DNA of 64,000 nucleotides from Candidatus Angelobacter sp. Gp1-AA117 (GCA_003223515.1 QHVI01000024.1:1-64000); one strand, 5' to 3'. Positions 26,143 to 35,861 are shown, counted from the first letter of the stretch. A program made the numbers and translations. The notes: generated from the letters alone by a model not told the origin.

Positions 26143-27420
26143 ATGAAGATACTGGTAATCGGCAACGGAGGCAGGGAGCACGCGCTGGTGTGGAAGCTGC
26201 GCCAGTCGCCGCGTGTGTCTGAGGTGCTGTGCGTTCCGGGAAATGGGGGTATCTGCGAAGAGGCCACCTGCCTTTCCGGTGATTCCCGGAACATTGAAGG
26301 GCTGCTTGCGCTTGCTCACCAGCACCAGCCGGACATTACGGTGGTGGGGCCGGAACTGCCGCTGTCACTGGGCATTGTGGACGAATTCACGCGGCGCGGC
26401 CTGCGCATTTTTGGTCCTACGCAGGCGGCGGCCCAGCTTGAAACGAGCAAGAGTTTCGCCAAGGAGTTCATGCAGCGGCACAAGATTCCCACCGCGCATT
26501 ACGCCGTCTGCTCCTCAGAAGAAGAGTTGCGCAAGTCCCTGGGGCTGTTCTCAACCCCTATCGTAGTGAAAGCGGATGGATTGGCAGCGGGAAAAGGCGT
26601 GGTGATTGCCCAAACCAGGGATGAGGCGATCCAGGCCGCGACAGGGATGCTCAGCGGCAAGCTGCTGGGGACGCCTTCGAGCCGGGTGGTGCTGGAGGAA
26701 TTTCTTAGTGGTGAAGAACTGTCATTCCTGGTGCTGAGTGATGGCGAACGTGTGGCGCCGCTGGTGGCTTCACAGGATCACAAACGTGTGGGTGATGGCG
26801 ATACCGGCCCCAACACCGGAGGTATGGGCGCTTATTCGACTGATTCGCTGGTAGATCATCCGATGGTGGAGTGGCTGCTCAATCACATTGCCCGCCCGGT
26901 CATAGCCGGGATGAAATCGGAAGAGATGGAATACCGCGGCCTGCTCTACTGCGGGCTGATGATGACTGCTCGCGGTCCCATGGTGCTGGAGTTCAACTGC
27001 CGCTTCGGCGATCCAGAGACGCAAGCGGTGCTCATGCGCCTGGATAGCGATCTGGTGGAAGCGATAGAGGCTTCGATTGAAGGCCGGGCCAGTGACGGCT
27101 TATTTCACTGGTCGCCTGATGCTTCCTGCTGCGTGGTTATGGCCTCAGGCGGATATCCGGGAAGCTTTGTTACCGGCAAGAAAATCTCAGGGCTTGATCA
27201 GGCGGCGCAGCTTCAGAACGTGAGAGTCTTCCATGCCGGGACAACGATGCGTGATGGAGAGGTTTACACCAGCGGCGGACGGGTGCTGGGCGTTACCGCT
27301 CGCGCACCCAAATTGGAAGACGCCATCCAACGCGCCTACCAGGCGGTGGAGATGATCCGCTTTGAAGACATGCATTACCGCAAAGACATTGGAGCGCGTG
27401 CGCTCCAATCGAAGGCTTAA
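26143..27420 (+). CDS. purD: Phosphoribosylamine-glycine ligase
   Basis: 425 residues from ATG 26143, which matches the family N-terminus MKILVIGNGGREHALVWKL; the frame stays open to 26062. ATP-grasp features: VVKADGLAAGKGVVIA, VVLEEFLSGEELSFLVLSDG, and the active-site DHKRVGDGDTGPNTGGMGAY, then RGLLYCGLMMTARGPMVLEFNCRFGDPETQAV. PurD joins 5-phosphoribosylamine and glycine with ATP to give GAR, step two of de novo purine synthesis. purE lies 176 bp downstream on the same strand, so the two purine genes are linked, probably with a separate or shared promoter. Confidence 0.97.
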   Translation: MKILVIGNGGREHALVWKLRQSPRVSEVLCVPGNGGICEEATCLSGDSRNIEGLLALAHQHQPDITVVGPELPLSLGIVDEFTRRGLRIFGPTQAAAQLETSKSFAKEFMQRHKIPTAHYAVCSSEEELRKSLGLFSTPIVVKADGLAAGKGVVIAQTRDEAIQAATGMLSGKLLGTPSSRVVLEEFLSGEELSFLVLSDGERVAPLVASQDHKRVGDGDTGPNTGGMGAYSTDSLVDHPMVEWLLNHIARPVIAGMKSEEMEYRGLLYCGLMMTARGPMVLEFNCRFGDPETQAVLMRLDSDLVEAIEASIEGRASDGLFHWSPDASCCVVMASGGYPGSFVTGKKISGLDQAAQLQNVRVFHAGTTMRDGEVYTSGGRVLGVTARAPKLEDAIQRAYQAVEMIRFEDMHYRKDIGARALQSKA

Positions 27421-27596
27421 ATAGTGGCCGATCTCTTATTGCGCTCCGCTCCAAAAGCGGGAGCTGCGCGCAAGCCTTCGGCAGATTGGAAGTGATATTT
27501 TTTGACCTTTTCGGCACGACTAAAAGTCATGCCCTGTTACATGTCTCATGAAAGTAACCAGCAATTATCAAACGAATATGCACCAGGAAGGTATGA

Positions 27597-28103
27597 ATGG
27601 CTGATAGTCCTCTTGTTTCCATTGTAATGGGATCGGATTCCGATCTGGAGATCATGAATGAAGCTGCCAAGGCACTGGAAGACTTTGGCATTCCTTATGA
27701 GATTGACGTTACCTCAGCGCACCGCTCACCGGCGCGCACGGGCGAGTTCGCCCGCAACGCAGCCAGCCGGGGAGTGAAGGTAATCATTGCAGGAGCAGGA
27801 GGAGCGGCTCACCTGGCCGGAGTGATTGCCGCTGAAACCACTCTGCCGGTCATCGGCGTGCCCATTCCTTCGGTACTCAATGGCCTGGATTCCTTGCTCT
27901 CGATTGTGCAGATGCCTGCGGGAATTCCAGTGGCCACGGTAGCGATTGGAAAAGCCGGGGCGACCAATGCGGGAATCCTGGCAGCGCAGATTATTGCAAC
28001 CGGCGATAGCGCCATCGCAGCGAAGATCAAGCAGCATAAAGAAAAACTGGCCAGGGGAGTGGCGGAGAAATCCATGAAATTGCAGGAGTCGAGAAAGAAG
28101 TAA
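27597..28103 (+). CDS. purE: N5-carboxyaminoimidazole ribonucleotide mutase
   Basis: 168 residues, the class I PurE length. AGGAAGG lies upstream of ATG 27597. Key motifs: [13 protein letters not shown] at the N-terminus, [15 protein letters not shown] with the catalytic His, [20 protein letters not shown], and [21 protein letters not shown]. PurE converts N5-CAIR to CAIR. No purK follows in this window, so the ATP-dependent partner must be elsewhere. The C-terminus has a Lys-rich extension of about 20 residues. Confidence 0.96.
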   Translation: MADSPLVSIVMGSDSDLEIMNEAAKALEDFGIPYEIDVTSAHRSPARTGEFARNAASRGVKVIIAGAGGAAHLAGVIAAETTLPVIGVPIPSVLNGLDSLLSIVQMPAGIPVATVAIGKAGATNAGILAAQIIATGDSAIAAKIKQHKEKLARGVAEKSMKLQESRKK

Positions 28104-28160
28104 AAGGCAACGAAAACAAAAGGCTTTAACCGCAGAGGACGCAGAGAGCGCAGAGAAGAA

Positions 28161-28260
28161 TGGGTAAATGGCTAATTAGGTAAGTGAGTAATGGAGAATC
28201 TGTTCTTTCAATTACCCATTTACCAATTTACTCATTTACTCATTACTCAGTTACCCATTA
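28161..28260. repeat. GGTAAAT-type repeat forming an inverted pair (copy 2)
   Basis: A left arm with TGGGTAAATG and GGTAAGTGAGTAATGG is followed by a right arm with CATTACTCAGTTACCCATTA. Together they form an imperfect 100-bp palindrome between purE and kdsB. Confidence 0.65.
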
Positions 28261-28279
28261 CTTCTGTTGAAAAGATTTT

Positions 28280-29002
28280 ATGAAGGCTGTGGCCATCATT
28301 CCCGCCCGCATTGCCTCCACCCGCTTGCCGCGGAAAATTCTGCGGGAGATTGCAGGCAAGCCGATGCTAGCGCACGTCTATGAAGCTGCGCGAAGCTCGC
28401 CTCTGCTGGACGATGTAATCATTGCCACGGATTCCGACGAGATTCTGCACTTAGCCCGGGCCAATGGCTGGAGGGCACAGATGACTTCCCCTCAGCATCG
28501 CAGCGGAACGGACCGGGTGCACGAGGTTGCGCAAATCGTAGAGGCAGATGTTTATGTGAATGTGCAGGGCGATGAGCCACTGGCGCGTCCCGAACATCTG
28601 GAGGCGCTGCTCAGGCCCATGGCACGCGCTCAGGTGATGATTTCCACGATTAAGACACCTTGTCCGGCTCACGATGTAGAAAATCCCAATGCGGTAAAGG
28701 TGGTCACGGACCAAAATGGCCGCGCACTTTATTTCTCGCGCTCCACGATTCCCTTCAATCGTGATCGCAGAAACGATGTCCAATACTTCAAGCATTTGGG
28801 CTTCTACGCCTATCGCAAATCGGCACTCGATGCGTTTTGCCTGCTGCCTGAAGCGCGACTGGAAGCTGCCGAACGCCTGGAGCAGCTACGCTTCCTGGAG
28901 AACGGGATCGACATCTATGTGGAAGAAACGCCCTTTGACACCATCGGAGTAGATACCGAGGAAGATCTGCAACGGGTGGAGAAGATTCTTCAAGAAAGTT
29001 GA
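28280..29002 (+). CDS. kdsB: 3-deoxy-manno-octulosonate cytidylyltransferase
   Basis: 240 residues of the CMP-KDO synthetase family. The N-terminal nucleotide loop is IPARIASTRLPRKILREIAG. The family hallmarks VNVQGDEPLARPEHLEA, HRSGTDRVHEVAQ, NPNAVKVVTD, YFSRSTIPFNRD and the C-terminal GIDIYVEETPFDTIGVDTEEDL are all present. The enzyme activates KDO with CTP for LPS inner-core assembly, so the organism makes a Gram-negative outer membrane. ATG 28280 follows the AT-rich repeat directly; no clear SD is visible. Confidence 0.97.
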   Translation: MKAVAIIPARIASTRLPRKILREIAGKPMLAHVYEAARSSPLLDDVIIATDSDEILHLARANGWRAQMTSPQHRSGTDRVHEVAQIVEADVYVNVQGDEPLARPEHLEALLRPMARAQVMISTIKTPCPAHDVENPNAVKVVTDQNGRALYFSRSTIPFNRDRRNDVQYFKHLGFYAYRKSALDAFCLLPEARLEAAERLEQLRFLENGIDIYVEETPFDTIGVDTEEDLQRVEKILQES

Positions 29003-29015
29003 TCGGATAGGGCGT

Positions 29016-29294
29016 TCATCTTGAATGAAACAGCCATGCACCCAGATTCAGCACAGCAGTGATCCAAGCTGCAATCACGAGCCCCAGAGCTGTCCTGGCT
29101 TTGCCCCGCCGTTTTAGCAAGCGATAGATCGGCACCGCATAAGTAACCTGAAAGACGCCGATGCCGGTGAGAAGGATGAGTCCGGTGGGAAGAGTCCGCT
29201 CATTGGTTACGAATAAGAGCCATGCGATCAGTGCATACGAAAGATTCAGCAACCAGCAGAGGAAAAGACCGGCGATGATGCTGCCCTTGGACAT
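29016..29294 (-). CDS. Small membrane protein of unknown function
   Basis: 92 residues from ATG 29294 (MSKGSIIAGLFLCWLLNLSY); an upstream in-frame ATG at 29321 falls inside the terminator hairpin and is unlikely. Three transmembrane segments: IIAGLFLCWLLNLSYALIAWLLF, GLILLTGIGVFQVTYAVPIY and LGLVIAAWITAVLNLGAWLF. A basic loop RLLKRRGKAR lies between the last two. No family recognised. It converges with kdsB (13 bp between stops). Confidence 0.65.
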   Translation of the reverse strand: MSKGSIIAGLFLCWLLNLSYALIAWLLFVTNERTLPTGLILLTGIGVFQVTYAVPIYRLLKRRGKARTALGLVIAAWITAVLNLGAWLFHSR

Positions 29295-29320
29295 AAAGCA
29301 CTCAGCATCTTCAAAACACA

Positions 29321-29346
29321 AAAGCCGCGGATGGCTCCGCGGCTTT
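29321..29346 (-). terminator. Rho-independent terminator of the KKGG-protein gene
   Basis: AAAGCCGCGG-ATGGCT-CCGCGGCTTT, a 10-bp stem. On the minus strand it is followed by TGTGTTTTG, and it sits 17 bp after the stop of the Lys/Gly-rich protein gene. Confidence 0.85.
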
Positions 29347-29362
29347 GTGGTTGAACTGCGAT

Positions 29363-29899
29363 TTAGCGGCGACGGCCACCCTTCTTTGATCCGCCTTTAC
29401 GGCCACCTTTTTTAGCGCCACCTTTTTTGCCGCCACCTTTTTTGGATCCGCCCTTCTTGCTGCCGCCTTTTTTGGATCCGCCTTTCTTAGAGCCACCCTT
29501 CTTGGCGCCACCTTTCTTAGCACCGCCTTTTTGGGCGCCGCCCTTCTTGGTGCCGCCTTTCTTAGCGCCTCCCTTTTTGGCGCCGCCTTTGCTTCCGCCG
29601 GACTTCTTCTTGGATCCGCCGGATTTCTTACTGCCGCCGCCTGAACGGCCGCCGCTGCTGCTGCGGCTGGAACCGCCACCGGCACTTTCAGAGGAAGAGG
29701 ACTCAGTCTTGCCGTGTCCGGAGTCGCCTCCCGTGTCTTCGCTGTCGTCACCACCGGAGCTGCTCTCAGCACCAATGGATTCTTCTTCCTCTTCGTCATA
29801 ATCTTCTTCTGCGGCGCCACCACCATAACCGCCAATGTCGCCGTAATCGTCTTCGTCATCCCCATGCCTTGCATAGAGGGTCTCGTCGTATAAGCTCAT
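29363..29899 (-). CDS. Acidic-head, Lys/Gly-repeat-tail protein (histone-like tail)
   Basis: 178 residues from ATG 29899, with GGAGG 4 nt upstream. The N-terminal 60 residues are strongly acidic (YARHGDDEDDYGDIGGYGGG, AAEEDYDEEEEESIG). A Ser/Gly-rich linker follows, and the C-terminal 80 residues are tandem pentapeptides KKGGA/KKGGS/RKGGS (over a dozen), ending GGRRR. Neither half contains a folded-domain signature. Lys-rich repeated tails occur in bacterial histone H1-like and other nucleoid proteins, which bind DNA by charge, but those use AKKA-type repeats; here Gly replaces Ala, so it is predicted to be fully disordered. Polyampholyte self-association or nucleic-acid condensation is a reasonable inference. 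Monocistronic, with its own terminator. Confidence 0.8.
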   Translation of the reverse strand: MSLYDETLYARHGDDEDDYGDIGGYGGGAAEEDYDEEEEESIGAESSSGGDDSEDTGGDSGHGKTESSSSESAGGGSSRSSSGGRSGGGSKKSGGSKKKSGGSKGGAKKGGAKKGGTKKGGAQKGGAKKGGAKKGGSKKGGSKKGGSKKGGSKKGGGKKGGAKKGGRKGGSKKGGRRR

Positions 29900-30065
29900 G
29901 TTTCCTCCAGAAATTAGGGCCGCATCAACTTCAGGTAAAACAGGTAAAACAAGACAGGCGCGGATTATAGCAACACACATGAATCGCGTGTCAACTCCAC
30001 GCACTCAAGCTCTAAAATTACCACGCCTGATGAACATGTCAATGGCTGTAACGATGAACGTTGGA

Positions 30066-31859
30066 TTAACGCTCACCGCGAGCAGCGAGCGTAGTGCTGG
30101 AGCGCTGCGCAGGAGAGTGGCTGGTGCGCGCTTTCACGTTCTTTTTGCTGGAATGAACGCTCTTTCTGGCAGTCTGATGCCCCTTGCGATGATGGCCGGC
30201 CACCAGCGGTTCGGCTTCTCCGGGCCCCAGAGGCTTATAGATCACCAGCATGCGTCCTTTGCGTAACTGGTTTCCTTTCAAGTGGTTCCAGCGCCGCAGC
30301 TTGTCCGGCGGAACACCGAAATCATCGGCGACGGACAGCACTGTATCCCCTTTGCGGGCTTTGTAACGGCTGGGATGTTTTGAATATGCAACCAGTCCAT
30401 TCGCAGAAGCAGAACCGCTCACAGGAATGACCAGCTTCGATTCGGGGAGAAGATCGGTTGCAGCCAGATTGTTGGCTGCAGCAATAGCGCTTTCGGTGGT
30501 GCGGTATTTTTTGGCGATGACAGGCAGCGTCTCACCTTGTTCCACCTTGTGGTAACGCCAGAGCACGCGCTTATCCACCGGTATGGCGGCTATTGCCTCT
30601 TCAAATTTGGATTTGCTGCCTTCAGGCACGCGCAAAGTAAATGACTGGTCTTTAGGAGTGGTGCGCCGCAACAGGCTGGGATTCAAATCGACCAACTGCT
30701 CCACAGGCGCATCCACGCATTCAGCCACCAGCCGCAGATCGACCGGATAATCGACGTTGACAACCTCGTATTTTTCCGCGGGCTCCGGCGTGATGTCATC
30801 CAGGCCGTACTGCGCCGGATTCTTCGACAAGATGGTCATGGCCAGAATGATGGGGACATAATTCTTGGTTTCAGCGGGCAGCACGTTGCGCTTATAGAGT
30901 TCCCAGAAGTCGGCATATCCGGTGCGTTTTACGGCCTGCTGAACGTTCCCAGGGCCGGAGTTATAGGCAGCCATGGCCAGATACCAGTCGCCGAACTGGT
31001 TGTAGAGGTCTTTCAGATGGCGTGCAGCGGCGCGTGTGGCCTTTTCCGGGTCCTGGCGGTCATCGATCCACCAGTTTCTCTGCAAGCCGTAACCGGAGGC
31101 CCTGCTGGCCATGAATTGCCACATGCCGCGCGCTCCTACGCGCGAGAGCGCCAGAGGATGAAAGCCGGACTCGGCCTGGGCGAGGTAAATCAGGTCCTGC
31201 GGCACGCCTTCTTCCCTGAAGATGCGCAGGATCATCTCGCGATATCGTCCGGAGCGTGCCTGGGCGCGCACGAAGGTATCGCGGCCACGGGTGGAAAAGT
31301 AACTGATGTATCCGGCCACGGAGTCGTTGATCATGAGTGGCAGATCTGAGTGGGTGGTGCGGAGGTCGGCTTCAGCCTTGGCCTTGGTATTGGCGTCGGG
31401 AGGAAATGTGGCAGCGGTATTGGCCTCATCGATGGGAGCCGGCTCGGCCTGCTGTTCGGTAAATCCATCGCCTGCCTTGAAGGCGGTCATCTCCAGCTTG
31501 TGAATCTCTTCGGTAATCTTGTCGAATTCCTGCTCCAGCCGGTCGTCAGACTTGATGTCCACTGGGCTTTGCATCAGGATGTCGACGGCGCGGTCAAAAT
31601 CCTGCTTGGCGGCATCCAGGTGCCCCGCTTTGTAATCTTCCTGGCCAGCCAGAAAGGCCTTCTCAGCCTCGGCAATCACATTGGTTACCGGATCAGACTT
31701 GGAGGGCTGGGCCTGAGGCGCAGTACTCTGCTGCGGATTAGTAGCAGGCTGCTGGGAAGCCGACACCAGAGGCTGTTGCACCGCTCCGTTTTGTGCGGCC
31801 AGCGGGCCGACAATGCTTAACGCCAGCAGTGTGGCGGCGGCCAGAAAAGAAAACCTCAT
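30066..31859 (-). CDS. mltD: Membrane-bound lytic murein transglycosylase D-like
   Basis: 597 residues from ATG 31859 (MRFSFLAAATLLALSIVGPLAAQ, a signal peptide); the frame extends 18 codons further without an SD. The central SLT domain has the catalytic Glu in YLAQAESGFHPLALSRVGARGMWQFM and AMAAYNSGPGNVQQAVKR. Two LysM modules follow, VEQGETLPVIAKKYRTTESA and KARKGDTVLSVADDFGVPPD, then a basic tail. MltD cleaves peptidoglycan glycan strands to 1,6-anhydro products. There is no lipobox, so it is probably periplasmic. Confidence 0.93.
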   Translation of the reverse strand: MRFSFLAAATLLALSIVGPLAAQNGAVQQPLVSASQQPATNPQQSTAPQAQPSKSDPVTNVIAEAEKAFLAGQEDYKAGHLDAAKQDFDRAVDILMQSPVDIKSDDRLEQEFDKITEEIHKLEMTAFKAGDGFTEQQAEPAPIDEANTAATFPPDANTKAKAEADLRTTHSDLPLMINDSVAGYISYFSTRGRDTFVRAQARSGRYREMILRIFREEGVPQDLIYLAQAESGFHPLALSRVGARGMWQFMASRASGYGLQRNWWIDDRQDPEKATRAAARHLKDLYNQFGDWYLAMAAYNSGPGNVQQAVKRTGYADFWELYKRNVLPAETKNYVPIILAMTILSKNPAQYGLDDITPEPAEKYEVVNVDYPVDLRLVAECVDAPVEQLVDLNPSLLRRTTPKDQSFTLRVPEGSKSKFEEAIAAIPVDKRVLWRYHKVEQGETLPVIAKKYRTTESAIAAANNLAATDLLPESKLVIPVSGSASANGLVAYSKHPSRYKARKGDTVLSVADDFGVPPDKLRRWNHLKGNQLRKGRMLVIYKPLGPGEAEPLVAGHHRKGHQTARKSVHSSKKNVKARTSHSPAQRSSTTLAARGER

Positions 31860-31968
31860 AAAAGCCGTGTTCTTCCTAATAATACCTGTACTTAGACGAG
31901 CTTTTCTCGCCAACAGCAGCTTGGGATTGCTTCTTTAGTTGCACGTCTCTCGTAAGTTATTAAGAAAA

Positions 31969-31996
31969 AAGGCCCCGGAGTTCCGGGGCCTTGTAC
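31969..31996 (-). terminator. Rho-independent terminator of the TonB-dependent receptor gene
   Basis: GGCCCCGG-AGTT-CCGGGGCC hairpin (31971-31990). On the minus strand it is followed by TTTTTTCTTAA, just downstream of the receptor stop at 32008. Confidence 0.9.
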
Positions 31997-32007
31997 TTTT
32001 GTACCGC

Positions 32008-35000
32008 TTACCACATCAGCCGCAGGCCAAACTGGAACTGGCGCGGGTCATAGGCGGCGGTCGGCTGGCCCGCCTGGGTATAGAGCGGGTTCACATCGGC
32101 CACGTTGAAGCGGTTGATCAGGTTGAACATGTCCACCATGCCCTCAAGCTTCATGCGCTCGGTAAAGTTGAAAGTGCGGGCCATACGCAGGTCGGTGAAG
32201 ACCGTTCCGGGACGGGTCCCGGCGTTGCGTCCCATGTTCCCGTTGAGCGAGCCAAGGAAGGTGCCATCCAGAGGATTGGAGTCAACAAAACAGGGAATCT
32301 GGAAGAAACCTGTGGGTGAAGCTTTGGAGGCCACCACCGGGAAGCCGCAGGCATTGGTGGTCGTGCCAGCCGCTACCGCGCTGGGACGATCGGTTGAGGT
32401 GCTGAAGTTGAAGTTCTGATCAGCCCCGGTAAGGATGTTGTACGGACGACCGGAACTCAACTCAATGATCGGTGCAACCGTCCAGTTGCTGAAAAACTGG
32501 CCCCAGAAGCCGTTGCCGGCGTTGCCGCTCTGATAGACGCCGCTGAATACGAAGCGGTGGCGCTGATCAAAGGTCGAATTGGAGCGCTCCTGCTCAGGAT
32601 GAGAATCGTCCTGAGGTGAGAGCAGGCTCTGGAGGTCAGTGGAATCGTCAATCGCATGCGACCAGGTATAAGAAGCCAGGAACTCATAATGGTTCTTCAT
32701 GCGCTTGCGCAGGTTGAGCGTCATGCCGTGGTAGACCGAACTGCCATTGGAGAAGTTGGCCACCATGTCACTGAAGGGCACCGGCACTCCCACGCCCAGA
32801 GCGTACTGGTTGGCCAGCAGGTTGGCCAGGCCCATGCATGGAGCAAACACCGTGGTCAGTGACGGATTAACGCCCGACTTGCGGAAGAAGCTCAGCAGCG
32901 CGGGGGGAACAAATGCGCCCGAGGGACCGACGTTGCAGGTATTGATGGAGAGCGGGTTGGAGAAGAGGGGCTGAGCATTGGCCACGGCCCAGGCATTCGC
33001 GCGCTCCCAGTTCTCAATCAGCGCCTTGGTGTTAGTTGGGTTGGCATTGATGGGACGGTTCAGGTGATGTCCGCCGGTGTAGTTATAGGCCGCGCCCAAT
33101 GCGAATTCATGACCAAGATCATGCTCAATCGAGAAGCCGGTTTGCTCGGCATAGCCGTATTGGAAATTCTTGCCGGTGGGGAAACCGAAGGGCTGTGAGA
33201 TCAACGGTACGCCTGCCGAGAGATACGCCTGGTTGGTAAAGAGCGAAGGCGCATTAGGAGCGGGATTGAAACGCTGCTGGGCGCTCAGGTAGTTCAAGCC
33301 AGTGGCCAATCCCGGCGAGAGGCAGTTGCCTTTATCCAGCAGTCCCTGGAATCCGTTGGTGGCGTTCAGGTTCAGGGCGTTCGCGGGCGAAGGCGGAGCG
33401 GCCGGGTTGCAGGGAGAGCCGCCAAACAGGATGAACTGAGGCGCCTGGCTGCCATCGGCTACGTCAGAGTCGAAGGCCAGCGCCAGCAACGGGTGATCGT
33501 AGAAGATGCCATAAGAACCGCGGATGACCGTCTTGCCGTTGCCCCAGGGATCCCATGCCAGACCCACGCGAGGCGCCACGTTGTTGTTGTCACGCGGTAT
33601 GCCCTGGGTGATTCCCAGACCGTCCTGGGCAGCCTGTGAAAGCTGGTTGACAGCCGGGATTTCCGGACTGAACTCATAGTCATAACGCAGGCCGTAGTTC
33701 AGCGTGAGGTTATGGAGAATCTGCCATGAATCCTGCACAAAGAACCCGGTGGTGTTCAGGGTAAAGGAGTCATGCGGATTGCCTACACCCTGAATGAAGA
33801 CCTGCGGCAAGCCAAGGCCATACGCCTGCACCGCCGAGAATGACGGGAAGCTCGAAAATGCCGGGCTGACCTGCGACCCGGTAAGCTCGCCGAAGTTGTA
33901 GATGCCGCCAAAGTTCACGGTGAAATCGGCGGTGATGGGCAGGTGGTTCACGTCCATGCCGAACTTGATGCTGTGCTTGCCTTTGTTCCAGGAGAAGTTA
34001 TCTGACCACTGGTGGCGAATCTCTTCGCGGTTCACGAAGGAGAAGGGCTCACGGCCGAAGAAGGCAAAGCCGGGAATGTTAACGGCCACATCACCGCCTC
34101 CGGTGCCGCGCGAGAAGTTATAGAGCAGGCCACGGCGCGAGAACTGATAGTGGAACTCGTTGATGCGGTTGCCGCCGAGCACCGATGTGTATTGCACTCC
34201 GGCGCTGCCATCGTGGTAGTTCTGTGTGGAGGTGCGGGAGAAGGCGTTCTGGCCGAAGTTCTGGTTTTGCGCATTCACCTGGATTCCCGTTACGTCGCTG
34301 GGGCTCAGGCCAAAGCGGAACATCAGGCTGTTATTCTCGGTGATCTTGTGATCGAGGCGCAGCGAGTAAATATCAGTGGCTTCTGAAACCGGATAGTTGC
34401 CAATCTGGCTTAATAGATTGTGGAACGAGTTGGGCAGCGGAGCGCCGGTTGTGGGAAATGCGCCCAGTGGACCAAGAGTTCCGGGCCTGCCTTGCAAAGC
34501 TACAGCAGAGCCGCCAGCCGCTAATTGGGCGTACGCAACTGTGAACGGAGAGATTGGAGCGCTGCTCAGGAACTGAGCTTGCGCCGGAGTGACCAGCGAA
34601 CCGGCGGGCAATCCGAAAGTGGCGGAATTGGCCAGCGGCACCAGCCTGAAATTCTGTTGGCCAATGGTGGAGAAGCCGGTCTCCTGGCGGCGTGTGGTTT
34701 CAAAAGAGAAGAAGTAAAAGGTGCGGTCTTTTTTCAGCTTGCCACCGAATGCGATTCCGGACTGCACGCGAGTGAAAGCAGGATCAGAAACGTTGGAAAA
34801 AGGATTGGGAGCCTGGATGGCACGATCGCGCAGGTAGCCAAAGGCGCTGCCGTGAAATGTATTGCCGCCGGACTTGGTGATGATGTTTACCACGCCACCC
34901 GAGGCGCGGCCATACTCAGCTTCATATCCATTGGTGAGAATCTGGAATTCCTGCACCGCTTCCTGGGAGACGGTAGAGCGGATGCCATTCACCGAATTGT

Positions 35001-35598
35001 CTACGGCATCCATGCCATCAACGTTTACGGCGTTGGAGCGGGCCCGCTGGCCGCCAAAGTTCAAGCCGGAAGTAGGCGCCGCGCCGATGCTGGGCGCGAT
35101 ATCGCGCTGCACCTGCGAGTTGGTCAGCGAGAAGTTCACGTAATTGCGGCCATTGATGGGCAGGTTCTCGATGCGCTGCTCGCCGATGGTAGTGCTGCTG
35201 GAAGTCTTGGCCGTTTCGATCAGGAGTGGCTCGGCGGTGACGGTAACCTCCGATTCAGCAGTGGCAAGCTGCATGGTGATGGGATACTCGGCCGCCTGCC
35301 CTACGGTGAGCACCACGTTTTTGGCCACAGATTTGGCGAAGCCTTTGGCTGCCACCGTTAACGTGTAATGACCGGGAGGCACGGAGAGGAGCACATAATC
35401 CCCGCTTTCATTGGTCTGCACGGTGCGTTCGAAATTCCGGGCATCATTACGGATGGTGACGGTGGCGGAGGTAATCACTGCTCCATTGGGGTCTTTTACT
35501 TTTCCCCGAAGGTCGGCAGTTGCCGCGCTCTGGGCAAAGGCTGACAGTGTTAAGAACAAAGCCAACAGCAGGCATGCGGCGCGCTGAATAATTTTCAT
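32008..35598 (-). CDS. TonB-dependent receptor with carboxypeptidase-like N-terminal domain
   Basis: 1196 residues. A signal peptide (MKIIQRAACLLLALFLTLSAFAQ) precedes an Ig-like carboxypeptidase-regulatory domain (LRGKVKDPNGAVITSATVTI, NESGDYVLLSVPPGHYTLTV). A plug domain follows (IENLPINGRNYVNFSLTNSQ, NAVNVDGMDAVDNSVNG, AEYGRASGGVVNIITKSGGN). The rest is a long beta-barrel ending in FNLINRFNVADVNPLY and QFQFGLRLMW with a terminal aromatic. This Oar-like architecture is hugely expanded in Acidobacteriota and is thought to import large substrates such as polysaccharide fragments. No TonB box is clear. It is monocistronic; a TonB C-terminal protein is encoded at 45.9 kb. Confidence 0.95.
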   Translation of the reverse strand: MKIIQRAACLLLALFLTLSAFAQSAATADLRGKVKDPNGAVITSATVTIRNDARNFERTVQTNESGDYVLLSVPPGHYTLTVAAKGFAKSVAKNVVLTVGQAAEYPITMQLATAESEVTVTAEPLLIETAKTSSSTTIGEQRIENLPINGRNYVNFSLTNSQVQRDIAPSIGAAPTSGLNFGGQRARSNAVNVDGMDAVDNSVNGIRSTVSQEAVQEFQILTNGYEAEYGRASGGVVNIITKSGGNTFHGSAFGYLRDRAIQAPNPFSNVSDPAFTRVQSGIAFGGKLKKDRTFYFFSFETTRRQETGFSTIGQQNFRLVPLANSATFGLPAGSLVTPAQAQFLSSAPISPFTVAYAQLAAGGSAVALQGRPGTLGPLGAFPTTGAPLPNSFHNLLSQIGNYPVSEATDIYSLRLDHKITENNSLMFRFGLSPSDVTGIQVNAQNQNFGQNAFSRTSTQNYHDGSAGVQYTSVLGGNRINEFHYQFSRRGLLYNFSRGTGGGDVAVNIPGFAFFGREPFSFVNREEIRHQWSDNFSWNKGKHSIKFGMDVNHLPITADFTVNFGGIYNFGELTGSQVSPAFSSFPSFSAVQAYGLGLPQVFIQGVGNPHDSFTLNTTGFFVQDSWQILHNLTLNYGLRYDYEFSPEIPAVNQLSQAAQDGLGITQGIPRDNNNVAPRVGLAWDPWGNGKTVIRGSYGIFYDHPLLALAFDSDVADGSQAPQFILFGGSPCNPAAPPSPANALNLNATNGFQGLLDKGNCLSPGLATGLNYLSAQQRFNPAPNAPSLFTNQAYLSAGVPLISQPFGFPTGKNFQYGYAEQTGFSIEHDLGHEFALGAAYNYTGGHHLNRPINANPTNTKALIENWERANAWAVANAQPLFSNPLSINTCNVGPSGAFVPPALLSFFRKSGVNPSLTTVFAPCMGLANLLANQYALGVGVPVPFSDMVANFSNGSSVYHGMTLNLRKRMKNHYEFLASYTWSHAIDDSTDLQSLLSPQDDSHPEQERSNSTFDQRHRFVFSGVYQSGNAGNGFWGQFFSNWTVAPIIELSSGRPYNILTGADQNFNFSTSTDRPSAVAAGTTTNACGFPVVASKASPTGFFQIPCFVDSNPLDGTFLGSLNGNMGRNAGTRPGTVFTDLRMARTFNFTERMKLEGMVDMFNLINRFNVADVNPLYTQAGQPTAAYDPRQFQFGLRLMW

Positions 35599-35861
35599 CT
35601 CGTCTCACTCCCTGATCCCATTCGGCCTATATGTGGTGTCCCGGTTCCGGATGGGTGGATGGTGCGCTTTGTATCATTCCGGAGCCGCAAAGGCAAGCAG
35701 CTATTTGTAATTAGGGTATCTTCATGACACATCTCCAGCTTTCCCTTTACAAGCTGATAAGTTCTCCATAAACTAATGCCACTTCTCCCCTGAAAACACC
35801 AGCCGAAGACCGTGAAGGCGTGGCAGGTTTGTGTCCCGGCCGGAGATCCTGAAATCAGCAT

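Noticed and set aside
28161-28260. CRISPR array
   Set aside because: The repeat units are 7-8 bp with no spacers of constant length, so it is not a CRISPR array.
29427-29801. Pro-rich plus-strand frame
   Set aside because: Antisense of the KKGG repeats; proline codons (CCx) arise mechanically from the complement of Gly codons (GGx).
34525-35361. 278-codon plus-strand frame
   Set aside because: Antisense to the TonB-dependent receptor plug region, with no start signal.
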